From: Thermotogaceae bacterium
GTDB taxonomy: Bacteria > Thermotogota > Thermotogae > B21-G9 > HyVt-16
NCBI GenBank assembly: GCA_011043375.1
Contig: DQYP01000117.1
Span: 1-7,247, forward strand
Direction of reading: 5' to 3'
Length of the DNA stretch: 7,247 nt
Positions 1 to 6,801 of the stretch are shown piece by piece; positions within the stretch are counted from its first letter, which is position 1, and each line of letters begins with the position of its first letter. The notes beneath the pieces are model-generated. The model searched no databases. It saw nothing but the letters and a program-made list of their open reading frames with translations, and was not told where the DNA came from. The translations under genes and the position numbers were made by a program.

Positions 1-417
1 TAATTCCCTATAAATATCCAAATTGGTTTTTCCGGATTCTGAAAAAGCTGGTGCTGCAATTATTCCCATTACCTTACTTTCCTGCAACCATTTCAAGTAG
101 ATTCTTTCTTTATAGAGGTCTTCGTCAATATTGCAAACAATGAATCGGAAGTTTCTATGAAAAAGGACAGATTCAGCTCCTTTCAAGAAATTCAAGAAAA
201 AATGGTTCTGGATATTTGGAACAATAATTCCAAGAATTCTCGGCCTTTCCTCAAGAATCGAAGGTAATTTGTCTATATATCCATTTTCCATAGCTTCATG
301 GATAATCCGTTTTCTCAAACTATCACTAACTCCATCTTTATTGCTTAAGGCACGGGAAACAGTTGAAACGGATATTCCTAATTTCTTTGCAATTGTCGAA
401 AGCGTACTTTTTTTCAT
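1..417 (-). CDS. LacI-family transcriptional regulator, N-terminal part (cut by window edge)
   Basis: The minus strand is open from an ATG at 417-415 to the left edge, giving 139 codons with no stop; the C-terminal part of the protein lies outside. Residues 5-24 form the LacI-type helix-turn-helix (TLSTIAKKLGIS followed by VSTVSRAL). A periplasmic-binding-protein-like sensor domain begins near residue 60 with ILGIIVPNIQNHFF and LKGAE, a hallmark of the family. It should be a cytoplasmic dimeric repressor that binds a sugar or sugar phosphate. GGTGG (426-422) lies 4 bases before the start. The gene is transcribed away from the import operon across a 291-base control region, the usual position for a local regulator. 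The linker at residues 47-56 (YIDKLPSILE) lacks the usual PN..A..L hinge-helix pattern. The family is clear; the effector is unknown. Confidence 0.93.
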   Translation of the reverse strand, partial: MKKSTLSTIAKKLGISVSTVSRALSNKDGVSDSLRKRIIHEAMENGYIDKLPSILEERPRILGIIVPNIQNHFFLNFLKGAESVLFHRNFRFIVCNIDEDLYKERIYLKWLQESKVMGIIAAPAFSESGKTNLDIYREL

Positions 418-430
418 ATAACCACCAAAT

Positions 431-450
431 TTCCGCAATAATTTGCGTAA
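431..450. promoter_or_regulatory. Candidate LacI-type operator over the regulator's own start site
   Basis: The 20 bases are a near-palindrome: TT.CGCAA, centre TAAT, TTGCG.AA. Seven of ten positions per half are symmetric, including a perfect 5+5 core (434-438 and 443-447). Even-length palindromes with TTGCG/CGCAA halves are of the kind bound by LacI-family dimers. The site overlaps the predicted transcription start of the regulator gene, a typical place for autorepression. A similar half site, TTTGCGCTAATT, occurs at 631-642 on the operon side. Confidence 0.5.
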
Positions 451-454
451 TTAT

Positions 455-482
455 TCTATAAAAAGTTCATCATTAATTGCAA
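455..482 (-). promoter_or_regulatory. Candidate sigma-70-type promoter of the LacI-family gene
   Basis: Read on the minus strand, a -35-like TTGCAA (482-477) and a -10-like TATAGA (460-455) are separated by 16 bases. The predicted start falls near 448, about 30 bases before the ATG at 417. The -35 keeps the TTG core and the -10 matches the consensus at four of six positions with a T-rich spacer. It is the best hexamer pair in the intergenic region, but it was found by eye only. Confidence 0.5.
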
Positions 483-671
483 CAACCACCTTTGCACAAA
501 ACAGTAAGCTCGATAATCCTAATCGTTCTTGAAAAGTGTTATTTGTTGAACATCACTTCTTAATGGATAACAAGCGATTTTGTATAAAAAAAGAGCTGGT
601 GTACAATTTATACGTGTTCTTCCTATTTGTTTTGCGCTAATTTTTGCTTAGCTTTCTCAGTGCAAACAATT

Positions 672-677
672 TATAAC
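672..677 (+). promoter_or_regulatory. Weak -10-like element upstream of the binding-protein gene
   Basis: TATAAC at 672-677 would place a start near 684, about 25 bases before the GTG start codon. No convincing -35 lies 16-18 bases upstream (TAGCTT at 649-654). If real, the promoter may need an activator or be weak. Another possible pair further up is TTGTTG (543-548) with GATAAC (566-571) at 17-base spacing. I cannot choose between them from sequence alone. Confidence 0.25.
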
Positions 678-708
678 CATCAAATTTCTGACTGAAGGGG
701 GTGTTAGT

Positions 709-1677
709 GTGAAAACAAAGTTTTTTCTTCTCATGCTTCTTGTTTTAGCAAGCGTTCTCGTCATAGCTGATACATCCGAGATCGCTGTTGTAGTTAAAAT
801 CACAGGTATTCCATGGTTCAACAGATTGGAAGAAGGTGTACTAAGAGCCGCTCAAGAACTGAATGTGAATGCGTACCAAGTCGGGCCAACAGATGCCGAT
901 CCTGCACAGCAAGTAAAGATTGTTGAAGATTTAATTGCAAAAGGCGTTGATGCAATTTGTGTAATTCCAAATGATGGTAAAGCTCTAGAACCCGTTCTTA
1001 AGAAAGCACGAGAAAAAGGTATAGTAGTTCTTACTCATGAATCCCCTGATCAACAGAATGTTGATTGGGACATTGAGGTAATTGATAACGAACTTTTTGG
1101 GAAAGTAAATTTTGAACGGTTAGCCGAATTAATGGGTGGAAAAGGCGAATTCGCTATTTTTGTTGGAAGTCTTACTGTCCCACTCCACAATTATTGGGCA
1201 GATGTTGGGCTTAAAATGATAACCGAAAAATACCCAGAAATGAAATTAGTTACTTCGAGAATTCCCTGTGGAGAAGATGTAAACCTTTCAAAACAAAGAA
1301 CCCAGGAGTTGCTCAGGCAATATCCAAATTTAAAGGGTATTGTCGGTTTCGGTAGCCTTGGACCAATAGGCGCCGCTCAGGCATTGAAAGTAAAAAGGAT
1401 GCCTGACAAAGTGGCTGTTGTAGGAACTGTTATCCCTTCACATGCCTCAGTTTATTTAAAGCAGGGCTATATTGACACTGGATACCTTTGGGATCCTGCA
1501 GATGCAGGTTACGCTTTGGTCTATGTTGCTAAGATGCTTTTAAATGATTTCTATGTTTTCGATGGAATGAGTATACCGGGATTGGGCCAAGCCACCGTTG
1601 AAGAAGGAAGTAAGGTAATTAAATTCAACAAAATCCTTGAAATTACTGCAGATAATGCAGATAGTTTAGGCTTTTAA
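709..1677 (+). CDS. LsrB/RhaS-like sugar ABC transporter substrate-binding protein
   Basis: This is the secreted receptor of the importer: it captures the ligand outside the membrane and delivers it to the permeases. The 322 residues begin with a signal peptide (K2/K4, hydrophobic 5-19, likely cut after V-I-A at residue 20). There is no lipobox cysteine. A type I periplasmic-binding fold follows: AVVVKITGIPWF (26-37), the GPTDADPAQQ segment (59-68), VLTHESP (107-113), GSLTVPLHNYW (153-163), SLGPIGAAQA (216-225), LWDPADAG (260-267), IPGLG (289-293) and an NADSLGF end. This layout follows LsrB from memory of that family. LsrB's AI-2-contacting Asp116, Asp166 and Gln167 appear here as E111, L159 and H160, so AI-2 is unlikely and a sugar is more probable. 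The GTG start is backed by AAGGGGGTG (695-703), 5 bases upstream. A hairpin follows the stop. Confidence 0.9.
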   Translation: MKTKFFLLMLLVLASVLVIADTSEIAVVVKITGIPWFNRLEEGVLRAAQELNVNAYQVGPTDADPAQQVKIVEDLIAKGVDAICVIPNDGKALEPVLKKAREKGIVVLTHESPDQQNVDWDIEVIDNELFGKVNFERLAELMGGKGEFAIFVGSLTVPLHNYWADVGLKMITEKYPEMKLVTSRIPCGEDVNLSKQRTQELLRQYPNLKGIVGFGSLGPIGAAQALKVKRMPDKVAVVGTVIPSHASVYLKQGYIDTGYLWDPADAGYALVYVAKMLLNDFYVFDGMSIPGLGQATVEEGSKVIKFNKILEITADNADSLGF

Positions 1678-1685
1678 AAAGACCT

Positions 1686-1722
1686 GAGGTTGGCTGGTTA
1701 AACTGGCCAACCTCTTTTCTTT
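1686..1722 (+). terminator. Intrinsic terminator/attenuator between binding-protein and ATPase genes
   Basis: GAGGTTGGC (1686-1694) pairs perfectly with GCCAACCTC (1706-1714). Three further inner pairs, two of them wobbles, can close a TTAAA loop. The stem is followed at once by TTTTCTTT (1715-1722). It starts 9 bases after the binding-protein stop. The ATPase ribosome binding site begins just downstream, and no promoter is apparent between them. Such hairpins commonly let part of the transcription through, so that the binding protein is made in excess over the membrane parts. Confidence 0.85.
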
Positions 1723-1742
1723 AAGGGGAGGTTACTCATACA

Positions 1743-3248
1743 ATGCATGAAAAAATCTTAGAAATGAAAAATGTTAATAAAAAGTATGGCGGAGTAAATG
1801 CTCTTAAGAACGTGGATTTCTCCTTAAAGCGTGGAGAAATTCATTGTTTGGTTGGAGAAAACGGTTCAGGAAAAAGTACATTGATAAAAATCATCTCAGG
1901 TGTTGTAAAACCAGATCCAGGGGCTGAAATAATAATTAATGGTGAGAAAGTAAAGCACCTCAATCCAAGAGAATCCGTTGAAAAGGGAATTCAGGTTATA
2001 TATCAGGATCTTTCACTTTTTCCAAATTTAACAGTTGCAGAAAATGTAGCAATATCGGATTATTACAGAGGAAATATAAAAATGGTGAATCAAAAAGAAA
2101 TGTATAAAAAAGCGATTAAAGCAATGAAAAAAATAGATATTTCTATAAATCCAAAAAAACTTGTCAGGGAGCTTTCTGTTGCCCAAAAACAGCTAGTTGC
2201 AATCTCAAGAGTAATAGCAACGGATGCAGAAATTCTCATCATGGATGAGCCAACTGCTTCGCTTTCCAAGCATGAAATAAATGAATTACTGAACCTTATA
2301 AAATCCCTCCAAAAACAAGGTCTCACAGTATTATTCGTAAGCCACAAGCTTGATGAAATAATGAGCATATCGCAAAGAGTCACTATACTAAGAGATGGAA
2401 ATAAAATAGGAACTTTCGATGCATCTGAACTTGACGATCAAAAAATAGCTTATTATATGACGGGTAAAACATTTGATCAAAATGAAAAAAGAGGTACTGA
2501 AAAATTCGGTAAAAAACTCCTCGAAATTAAAGATTTGTGCAAAAAGAGGAACTATATGAATATAAACTTGGAGCTCAGAGAAGGAGAAATATTGGGCATT
2601 ATAGGCTTAATTGGTTCAGGAAGAACGGAATTAGCGTTATCGATCTTCGGAATGAATTCACCTGATTCGGGAGAAATTTACGTACTTGGAGAAAGAGTGA
2701 ATCTTAATTCCAATTATCAAGCTATTCGTTCTGGGATTGCGTATGTTCCAGAAGATAGGTTAAATGATGGATTGTTCCTTGCTCAACCTATTAGTACTAA
2801 TATTATTGCTTCAATAATGGATCGATTAGTCAACAAAGCCAAGATATTTCAGGAAGATAAGATAAAGAAAGTTGTAAATAAATGGGTTCATGATATCGGA
2901 ATTAAAACCGATGATCCGGAGAATCCTGTTAGAACACTTTCTGGCGGTAATCAACAGAAAACGGTTATCGCAAAATGGTTAGCCACAACCCCAAAAGTAC
3001 TTATTTTGGACAATCCCACGGTTGGGGTAGATATAGCTGCAAAACATGGAATATATAATATCATAAAAGAATTAGCAAGTGAAAAATTAGGAATTATTCT
3101 TATAAGTGATGAGGTCCCTGAAGTATATCACAATGCCGACCGAATTCTCATTATGAAAAAAGGCAGAATTATCAACGAAGTATTTCCCGATGAAATAACA
3201 GAAGCAGAATTACAAGAAATGGTAATTGGTGGTGAGATAAATGTCTAG
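1743..3248 (+). CDS. Double-domain sugar ABC transporter ATPase (RbsA/LsrA/XylG type)
   Basis: This cytoplasmic energy-coupling subunit has two fused nucleotide-binding domains in 501 residues, the usual length for the RbsA/MglA/LsrA class. Domain 1 has Walker A GENGSGKST (38-46), Q-loop YQD (87-89), signature LSVAQ (144-148), Walker B ILIMDEP (164-170) and switch histidine H201. Domain 2 has Walker A-like GLIGSGRTE (288-296), YVPEDR (334-339), signature LSGGNQQK (399-406), Walker B LILDNPT (420-426) and SDE (455-457) instead of a switch histidine. Arg in Walker A 2 and the altered signature 1 are normal for this class. N424 replacing the catalytic Glu is less usual. The ATG start follows GGAGGT (1727-1732) at 10 bases. 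The 3' end overlaps the first permease by 8 bases, implying coupled translation. Confidence 0.95.
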   Translation: MHEKILEMKNVNKKYGGVNALKNVDFSLKRGEIHCLVGENGSGKSTLIKIISGVVKPDPGAEIIINGEKVKHLNPRESVEKGIQVIYQDLSLFPNLTVAENVAISDYYRGNIKMVNQKEMYKKAIKAMKKIDISINPKKLVRELSVAQKQLVAISRVIATDAEILIMDEPTASLSKHEINELLNLIKSLQKQGLTVLFVSHKLDEIMSISQRVTILRDGNKIGTFDASELDDQKIAYYMTGKTFDQNEKRGTEKFGKKLLEIKDLCKKRNYMNINLELREGEILGIIGLIGSGRTELALSIFGMNSPDSGEIYVLGERVNLNSNYQAIRSGIAYVPEDRLNDGLFLAQPISTNIIASIMDRLVNKAKIFQEDKIKKVVNKWVHDIGIKTDDPENPVRTLSGGNQQKTVIAKWLATTPKVLILDNPTVGVDIAAKHGIYNIIKELASEKLGIILISDEVPEVYHNADRILIMKKGRIINEVFPDEITEAELQEMVIGGEINV

Positions 3249-4230
3249 TTTGTTCAAAAGAAACGAATTTTATCTGGGATTGATTATACTGTGTCTTGTG
3301 ATCTTTCTTTCCATAACAACGAATAGCTTCTTAACTATTGAAAATTTGTTGGAGCTCTTTACCAGTTATTCTTTTCTTGGAATAATGGCTGCAGGGATGC
3401 TGGTTGTTTTAATCTCCGGCGGTCTTGATCTATCTTTCACTGCCACAGCTACTATAAGTCAATATATAATGGCAACAACTATCATCAAATATGGAGGGAA
3501 TCTTTTCATTGCCTTCTTGATTGGTGCAGGCATTGGAATAGCTCTTGGGCTTCTTAACGGTTTGCTCGTTCACTATATAAAAGTGCACCCCATGATAATT
3601 ACAATAGCGACTTTGAACTTATTCAAAGGATTGCTGATGTTTTTTTCAAAGGGAAAGTGGATTTACAATTTTCCACTATGGTTCTCTGAACCATATGACA
3701 TAATGGTTTTTAAAAATTCTGAAGGATACATTTATCCAATTTCATTGCCTCTCTTTATATTCATAGTCGTCCTGATTGTTACTGGCTTTCTGTTGAAATA
3801 CACGATTTTAGGGAGAAAAATTTATGCAATGGGTGGTAATAAAGAAGCCGCAAGGCGAATGGGATTTAATTTATTTGCTTTAACACTATTTGTTTACGGA
3901 TATATGGGATTTTTAGCTGGAATAGGATCAGTAGCTCACGCGTTAATGGTTCAAACGGTTGCACCAAACGCAATAATTGGAAAAGAGCTGGATGTAATTG
4001 CTGCTGTGGTTCTTGGAGGAGCAAGCCTTTTGGGTGGTTCCGGAACAGTTATCGGAACTTTTTTAGGAATAGCAATGGTCGCCATTATTTCAAACGCGGT
4101 AATACTTTTAGGAATTCCTTCTTATTGGTATATGATCTTCCTGGGAGCAATAATCATTACTTCCGTGAGCATAACTGCATATAACTATAAACTAAACATG
4201 AGAAAGGAGGCAGAAATTGATGTCGCTTAA
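3241..4230 (+). CDS. Sugar ABC transporter permease 1 (RbsC/LsrC type)
   Basis: This is one half of the membrane channel of the importer, 329 residues and very hydrophobic. Clear membrane segments lie near 11-27, 44-61, 86-110, 115-135, 168-186, 212-236, 250-300 (more than one pass) and 297-315. Family marks are ISGGLDLS (58-65), the cytoplasmic loop GRKIYAMGGNKEAARRMGF (191-209), which contacts the ATPase, and VVLGGASLLGGSGTVIG (256-272). The ATG overlaps the ATPase stop by 8 bases and has GGTGGTGAG just upstream (3228-3236). It pairs with the following, clearly different permease, so the channel is probably a heterodimer as in LsrCD or RhaPQ rather than an RbsC-type homodimer. The ligand cannot be read from the sequence. 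Confidence 0.93.
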   Translation: MSSLFKRNEFYLGLIILCLVIFLSITTNSFLTIENLLELFTSYSFLGIMAAGMLVVLISGGLDLSFTATATISQYIMATTIIKYGGNLFIAFLIGAGIGIALGLLNGLLVHYIKVHPMIITIATLNLFKGLLMFFSKGKWIYNFPLWFSEPYDIMVFKNSEGYIYPISLPLFIFIVVLIVTGFLLKYTILGRKIYAMGGNKEAARRMGFNLFALTLFVYGYMGFLAGIGSVAHALMVQTVAPNAIIGKELDVIAAVVLGGASLLGGSGTVIGTFLGIAMVAIISNAVILLGIPSYWYMIFLGAIIITSVSITAYNYKLNMRKEAEIDVA

Positions 4231-5212
4231 GTCTTTTGGAAAGGTTGAAGTCTTATACAGAAAAAATCCAAATTCCTTTGTTTTGATCCCTATTTTCCTT
4301 ATAACTCTTGCTCTTTTTTCTGTCTCCTTGCCCGGGAAATTTTTTACAGTATCAAATTTCAGCTCAATAGCTTTCCAGCTACCTGAACTTGGAATATTGA
4401 CTATTGCCATGGCAATAACCATGCTGAGCGGTGGAATTAATCTTTCGATAATAGCCACTGCAAATCTTGCTGGCATAATAATGGCAACTATTATGAAGAG
4501 CCAATCGCTTGTTGCGAACTTATCCGGTGTAAATTTAGTCACGCTAGCTATCGTGGTTGGATTAAGCACATCTGTCATAATCGGATTTATCAATGGAATC
4601 ATAATTTCTTATATCGGCGTATCACCGATCCTCGCAACATTAGGAACAATGACACTTCTTAATGGTATCTCTATCCTGACAACAAAAGGCTATGTAATTT
4701 CGGGGTTACCTGATGAAATGATTGCAGTGGGAAACAATAGTATTTTAGGAATTCCCATACCATTTATAATATTTATAATCATAGCAATTGTTATAAATTT
4801 TTGGTTGAGGAAAACCACGTCTGGACTTAGCAATTATTTAGTAGGCTCAAATGAAAATGCTGCCAATTACTCTGGAATAAACACTAGAAAAGTCTTGCTA
4901 AAAACCTACACTATCTCTGGACTGTTAAGTGGTATTGCTGCCATTATTATGATATCCAGATTTAATTCTGCAAGAGCTGGTTATGCGGAATCTTATCTAT
5001 TAGTAACCGTGTTAGCTTCTGTCTTTGGAGGCTTTGACCCTAATGGAGGGTCCGGTAGAATCCCTAATTTGATATTTTCGCTCTTTATTTTACAGATGGT
5101 AGCTTCTGGTTTGAATTTGTTGGGAATAAGTTCTCATCTTGCAGGTGCATTATGGGGAACCATTTTAATAGTAGTCATGCTTTTACAAAACAAAAGAAAG
5201 AACGAATCTTGA
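4220..5212 (+). CDS. Sugar ABC transporter permease 2 (RbsC/LsrD type)
   Basis: This is the second channel subunit, 330 residues from the ATG at 4220. An in-frame TTG at 4217 would add one residue. AAAGGAGG (4203-4210) lies 9 bases before the ATG and 6 before the TTG, so either could be used; I prefer the ATG. Numbering from the ATG, membrane segments lie near 20-38, 56-68, 104-130, 179-195, 229-245, 257-270 and 310-322. Family marks are SGGINLS (70-76), the loop VGSNENAANYSGI (208-220) and FGGFDPNGGSG (269-279), an altered form of the LGGxSLxGGxG motif seen in permease 1. It overlaps permease 1 by 11 bases. The low likeness to permease 1 outside these motifs points to an old duplication with separate roles in a heterodimer. 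Confidence 0.92.
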   Translation: MSLKSFGKVEVLYRKNPNSFVLIPIFLITLALFSVSLPGKFFTVSNFSSIAFQLPELGILTIAMAITMLSGGINLSIIATANLAGIIMATIMKSQSLVANLSGVNLVTLAIVVGLSTSVIIGFINGIIISYIGVSPILATLGTMTLLNGISILTTKGYVISGLPDEMIAVGNNSILGIPIPFIIFIIIAIVINFWLRKTTSGLSNYLVGSNENAANYSGINTRKVLLKTYTISGLLSGIAAIIMISRFNSARAGYAESYLLVTVLASVFGGFDPNGGSGRIPNLIFSLFILQMVASGLNLLGISSHLAGALWGTILIVVMLLQNKRKNES

Positions 5213-5240
5213 TATAGACTCAATAAAACGGAGGTAACCT

Positions 5241-6743
5241 GTGAAAGAATCAATAATCGCTGTTGACCTTGGAACAACAGGTATTAAAGTTTCAATAGTC
5301 GATTTTGAAGGGAATGTTTATGGTTCCGCTTATAATGAATACCCGTTAATAACGGTTTCTTCTGGTCAGGCAGAGCAAAACCCGTTGGATTGGTGGAACG
5401 GTTTAATAAGCTGCATCAGAGAACTGCACGAAAAAATCGAGCTTTCAAAAATCAAAATCACCGCTATTTCATTATGTGGGCAGATGCATACTCATGTGTA
5501 TCTTGATTTTCATGGGAATATACTCGGTAATGCTATCACCTGGCTTGATCAAAGAAGCTCAGAGGTAATTGACAAATGGAAAAAAGAGGGCATAGACGAA
5601 GCGCTTTTCGAAGAAACCTGGATTTACCCTACAACAACCTATACAGTACCTCAGGTCCTTTGGACGAAAAAAAACAAACAAGAACTTTTTAATAAAACTG
5701 ACAAAGTGCTGATTGCGAAAGATTTTCTCAAATATCTATTAACCGGAAACATGGTAACAGATCCATCAGATGCATCAGGGACGGGAACTTTTGATATCAG
5801 AAATGGGAAATGGTCTGACAAGGCTTTTGCAATAGTCGGTTTAAGAAAAGGATTGTTCCCTGAGGTTTTGCCTTCAACCTCTATTATTGGTTATCTTTCC
5901 GAAAGCTCTTCAAAAATTTTAGGATTATCTTCTGGGATTCCTGTTATTAATGGCGGCTCAGATCATTCGATATCGGAAATAGGCTCAGGAATGTTAAATG
6001 AGGGAAATGCGTCATGCGTAATTGGGACTGCTGGAGTATTTGCGGCATGTTCCTCAAAACCAATTGTTGACAGACAAAAGAGGATAATATGTTGGAAATA
6101 CCCATTGGAAGGGTATTGGGATTTGCTCGGGGTTACCCAAACTGCGGCATCCAGCTTGACCTGGTTCAGGAATTCCTTTGATCCAGATGGCGGTCAAGAA
6201 ATATTCGAAGAATATTCGAACATGGCCGCAAATGTTACCGTAGGCTCGGAGGGCTTGATTTTTCTTCCTTATCTTATGGGCGAAAGAACCCCACATTGGA
6301 ATCCCGATGCAAGCAGTGTTTTTTTCGGGATAAAAATTACGCACAAAAAACCTCACTTTGTCAGGGCTATTATGGAAGGCGTTGCTTACTCGTTGAAAGA
6401 ATGTTCACTTATCATGGAGGAACTAGGTGTTAATCCTGGCAAAATCAGTCTTATTGGTGGTGGAAGCAAAAGCGGTATTTGGCAAAAGATAGTCACAGAT
6501 GTCTTAAATAAAGAAATTTCAATCCCAAAAATTAATGATACTAGCATCTTAGGAAATCTTATTCTTTCCATGCTCGCGTTGAATCACTTTAAAAAGCCAG
6601 AAGATGCTGAAGGTTTAATAAAGTCTACAAAGAGAATACTACCAGACCCCAAAAATGCTGAGAAATACGAGATGCTTTTTCAAATTTATAGAGAGATATA
6701 TATGAAAACAAAAGATTCGATGAAAAAACTCGGCGAAATGTAA
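5241..6743 (+). CDS. FGGY-family carbohydrate kinase, xylulokinase (XylB)-like
   Basis: This cytoplasmic ATP-dependent kinase probably phosphorylates the imported sugar or a product of it. The 500 residues match the usual FGGY length. Marks in order are DLGTTG (9-14, phosphate binding), EQNP..WW (45-52), GQMH (80-83), WLDQR (101-105), KDFL (160-163), TDPSDASGT (173-181), GGSDH with likely catalytic base D241 (238-242), IGTAG (261-265), GERTPHWNP (347-355) and LIGGGSKS..W (404-414). GERTPH and the SDASGT segment fit xylulokinases best, but fuculo-, ribulo- and AI-2 kinases share the fold, so the substrate is not certain. Two departures from XylB are TH after GQMH, where Gly is usual, and ILGNLIL (436-442) in place of the LGAA adenine-site motif. 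The GTG start has GGAGGT (5230-5235) 5 bases upstream. It lies 28 bases after permease 2, so it is the last gene of the operon. Confidence 0.92.
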   Translation: MKESIIAVDLGTTGIKVSIVDFEGNVYGSAYNEYPLITVSSGQAEQNPLDWWNGLISCIRELHEKIELSKIKITAISLCGQMHTHVYLDFHGNILGNAITWLDQRSSEVIDKWKKEGIDEALFEETWIYPTTTYTVPQVLWTKKNKQELFNKTDKVLIAKDFLKYLLTGNMVTDPSDASGTGTFDIRNGKWSDKAFAIVGLRKGLFPEVLPSTSIIGYLSESSSKILGLSSGIPVINGGSDHSISEIGSGMLNEGNASCVIGTAGVFAACSSKPIVDRQKRIICWKYPLEGYWDLLGVTQTAASSLTWFRNSFDPDGGQEIFEEYSNMAANVTVGSEGLIFLPYLMGERTPHWNPDASSVFFGIKITHKKPHFVRAIMEGVAYSLKECSLIMEELGVNPGKISLIGGGSKSGIWQKIVTDVLNKEISIPKINDTSILGNLILSMLALNHFKKPEDAEGLIKSTKRILPDPKNAEKYEMLFQIYREIYMKTKDSMKKLGEM

Positions 6744-6801
6744 AGGCAGAGTGTATCACATATTTTGTGCAAACCGAGTGCATAACATTTTTTGTATAAA
6801 C
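6744..6801. repeat. Imperfect tandem repeat (period 27) abutting the kinase stop; possible IS end
   Basis: Two 26-base units, GAGTGTATCACATATTTTG... (6749-6774) and GAGTGCATAACATTTTTTG... (6776-6801), match at 21 of 26 positions and are separated by one base. Read on the minus strand they resemble the TTTGCACAAAAT...ACACTC style of IS256-family terminal repeats. They lie between the kinase stop and the 3' end of a transposase remnant, where an IS end is expected. No strong terminator for the operon is visible here. Confidence 0.55.

Larger units (their letters stand above)
418..708. other. Divergent control region between regulator and transport operon
   Basis: No open frame of note lies in these 291 bases. 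The half next to the regulator carries its probable promoter (455-482) and a palindrome (431-450). The half next to the operon has several short symmetric or repeated elements: an inverted repeat AAGTG (534-538)/CACTT (554-558) enclosing TGTTGAACA (544-552); GCTAA (636-640)/TTAGC (648-652); and two copies of ACAATTTATA (603-612 and 666-675). A -10-like TATAAC sits at 672-677 without a good -35. No riboswitch fold or RNA gene was recognised. Confidence 0.7.

Noticed and set aside
418..708. Riboswitch or small RNA in the divergent region
   Set aside because: Only short inverted repeats are present; no known riboswitch core or terminator-like hairpin precedes the binding-protein gene.
709..1677. 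AI-2 receptor LsrB
   Set aside because: The overall fold and C-terminus are LsrB-like, but three of the AI-2-contacting residues appear replaced, and the regulator and kinase do not match an Lsr system.
2090..2383. 97-codon minus-strand open frame inside the ATPase gene
   Set aside because: It lies wholly within a well-supported ABC ATPase reading frame, and its translation shows no domain.
4192..4602. 136-codon minus-strand open frame over the permease junction
   Set aside because: Mirror of hydrophobic permease codons; both permeases on the plus strand have clear family motifs and good ribosome binding sites.
6054..6356. 100-codon minus-strand open frame inside the kinase gene
   Set aside because: It is antisense to conserved kinase motifs including GERTPH and has no recognisable content.
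6749..6801. CRISPR-like repeat
   Set aside because: There are only two adjacent imperfect units with one base between them and no spacers.
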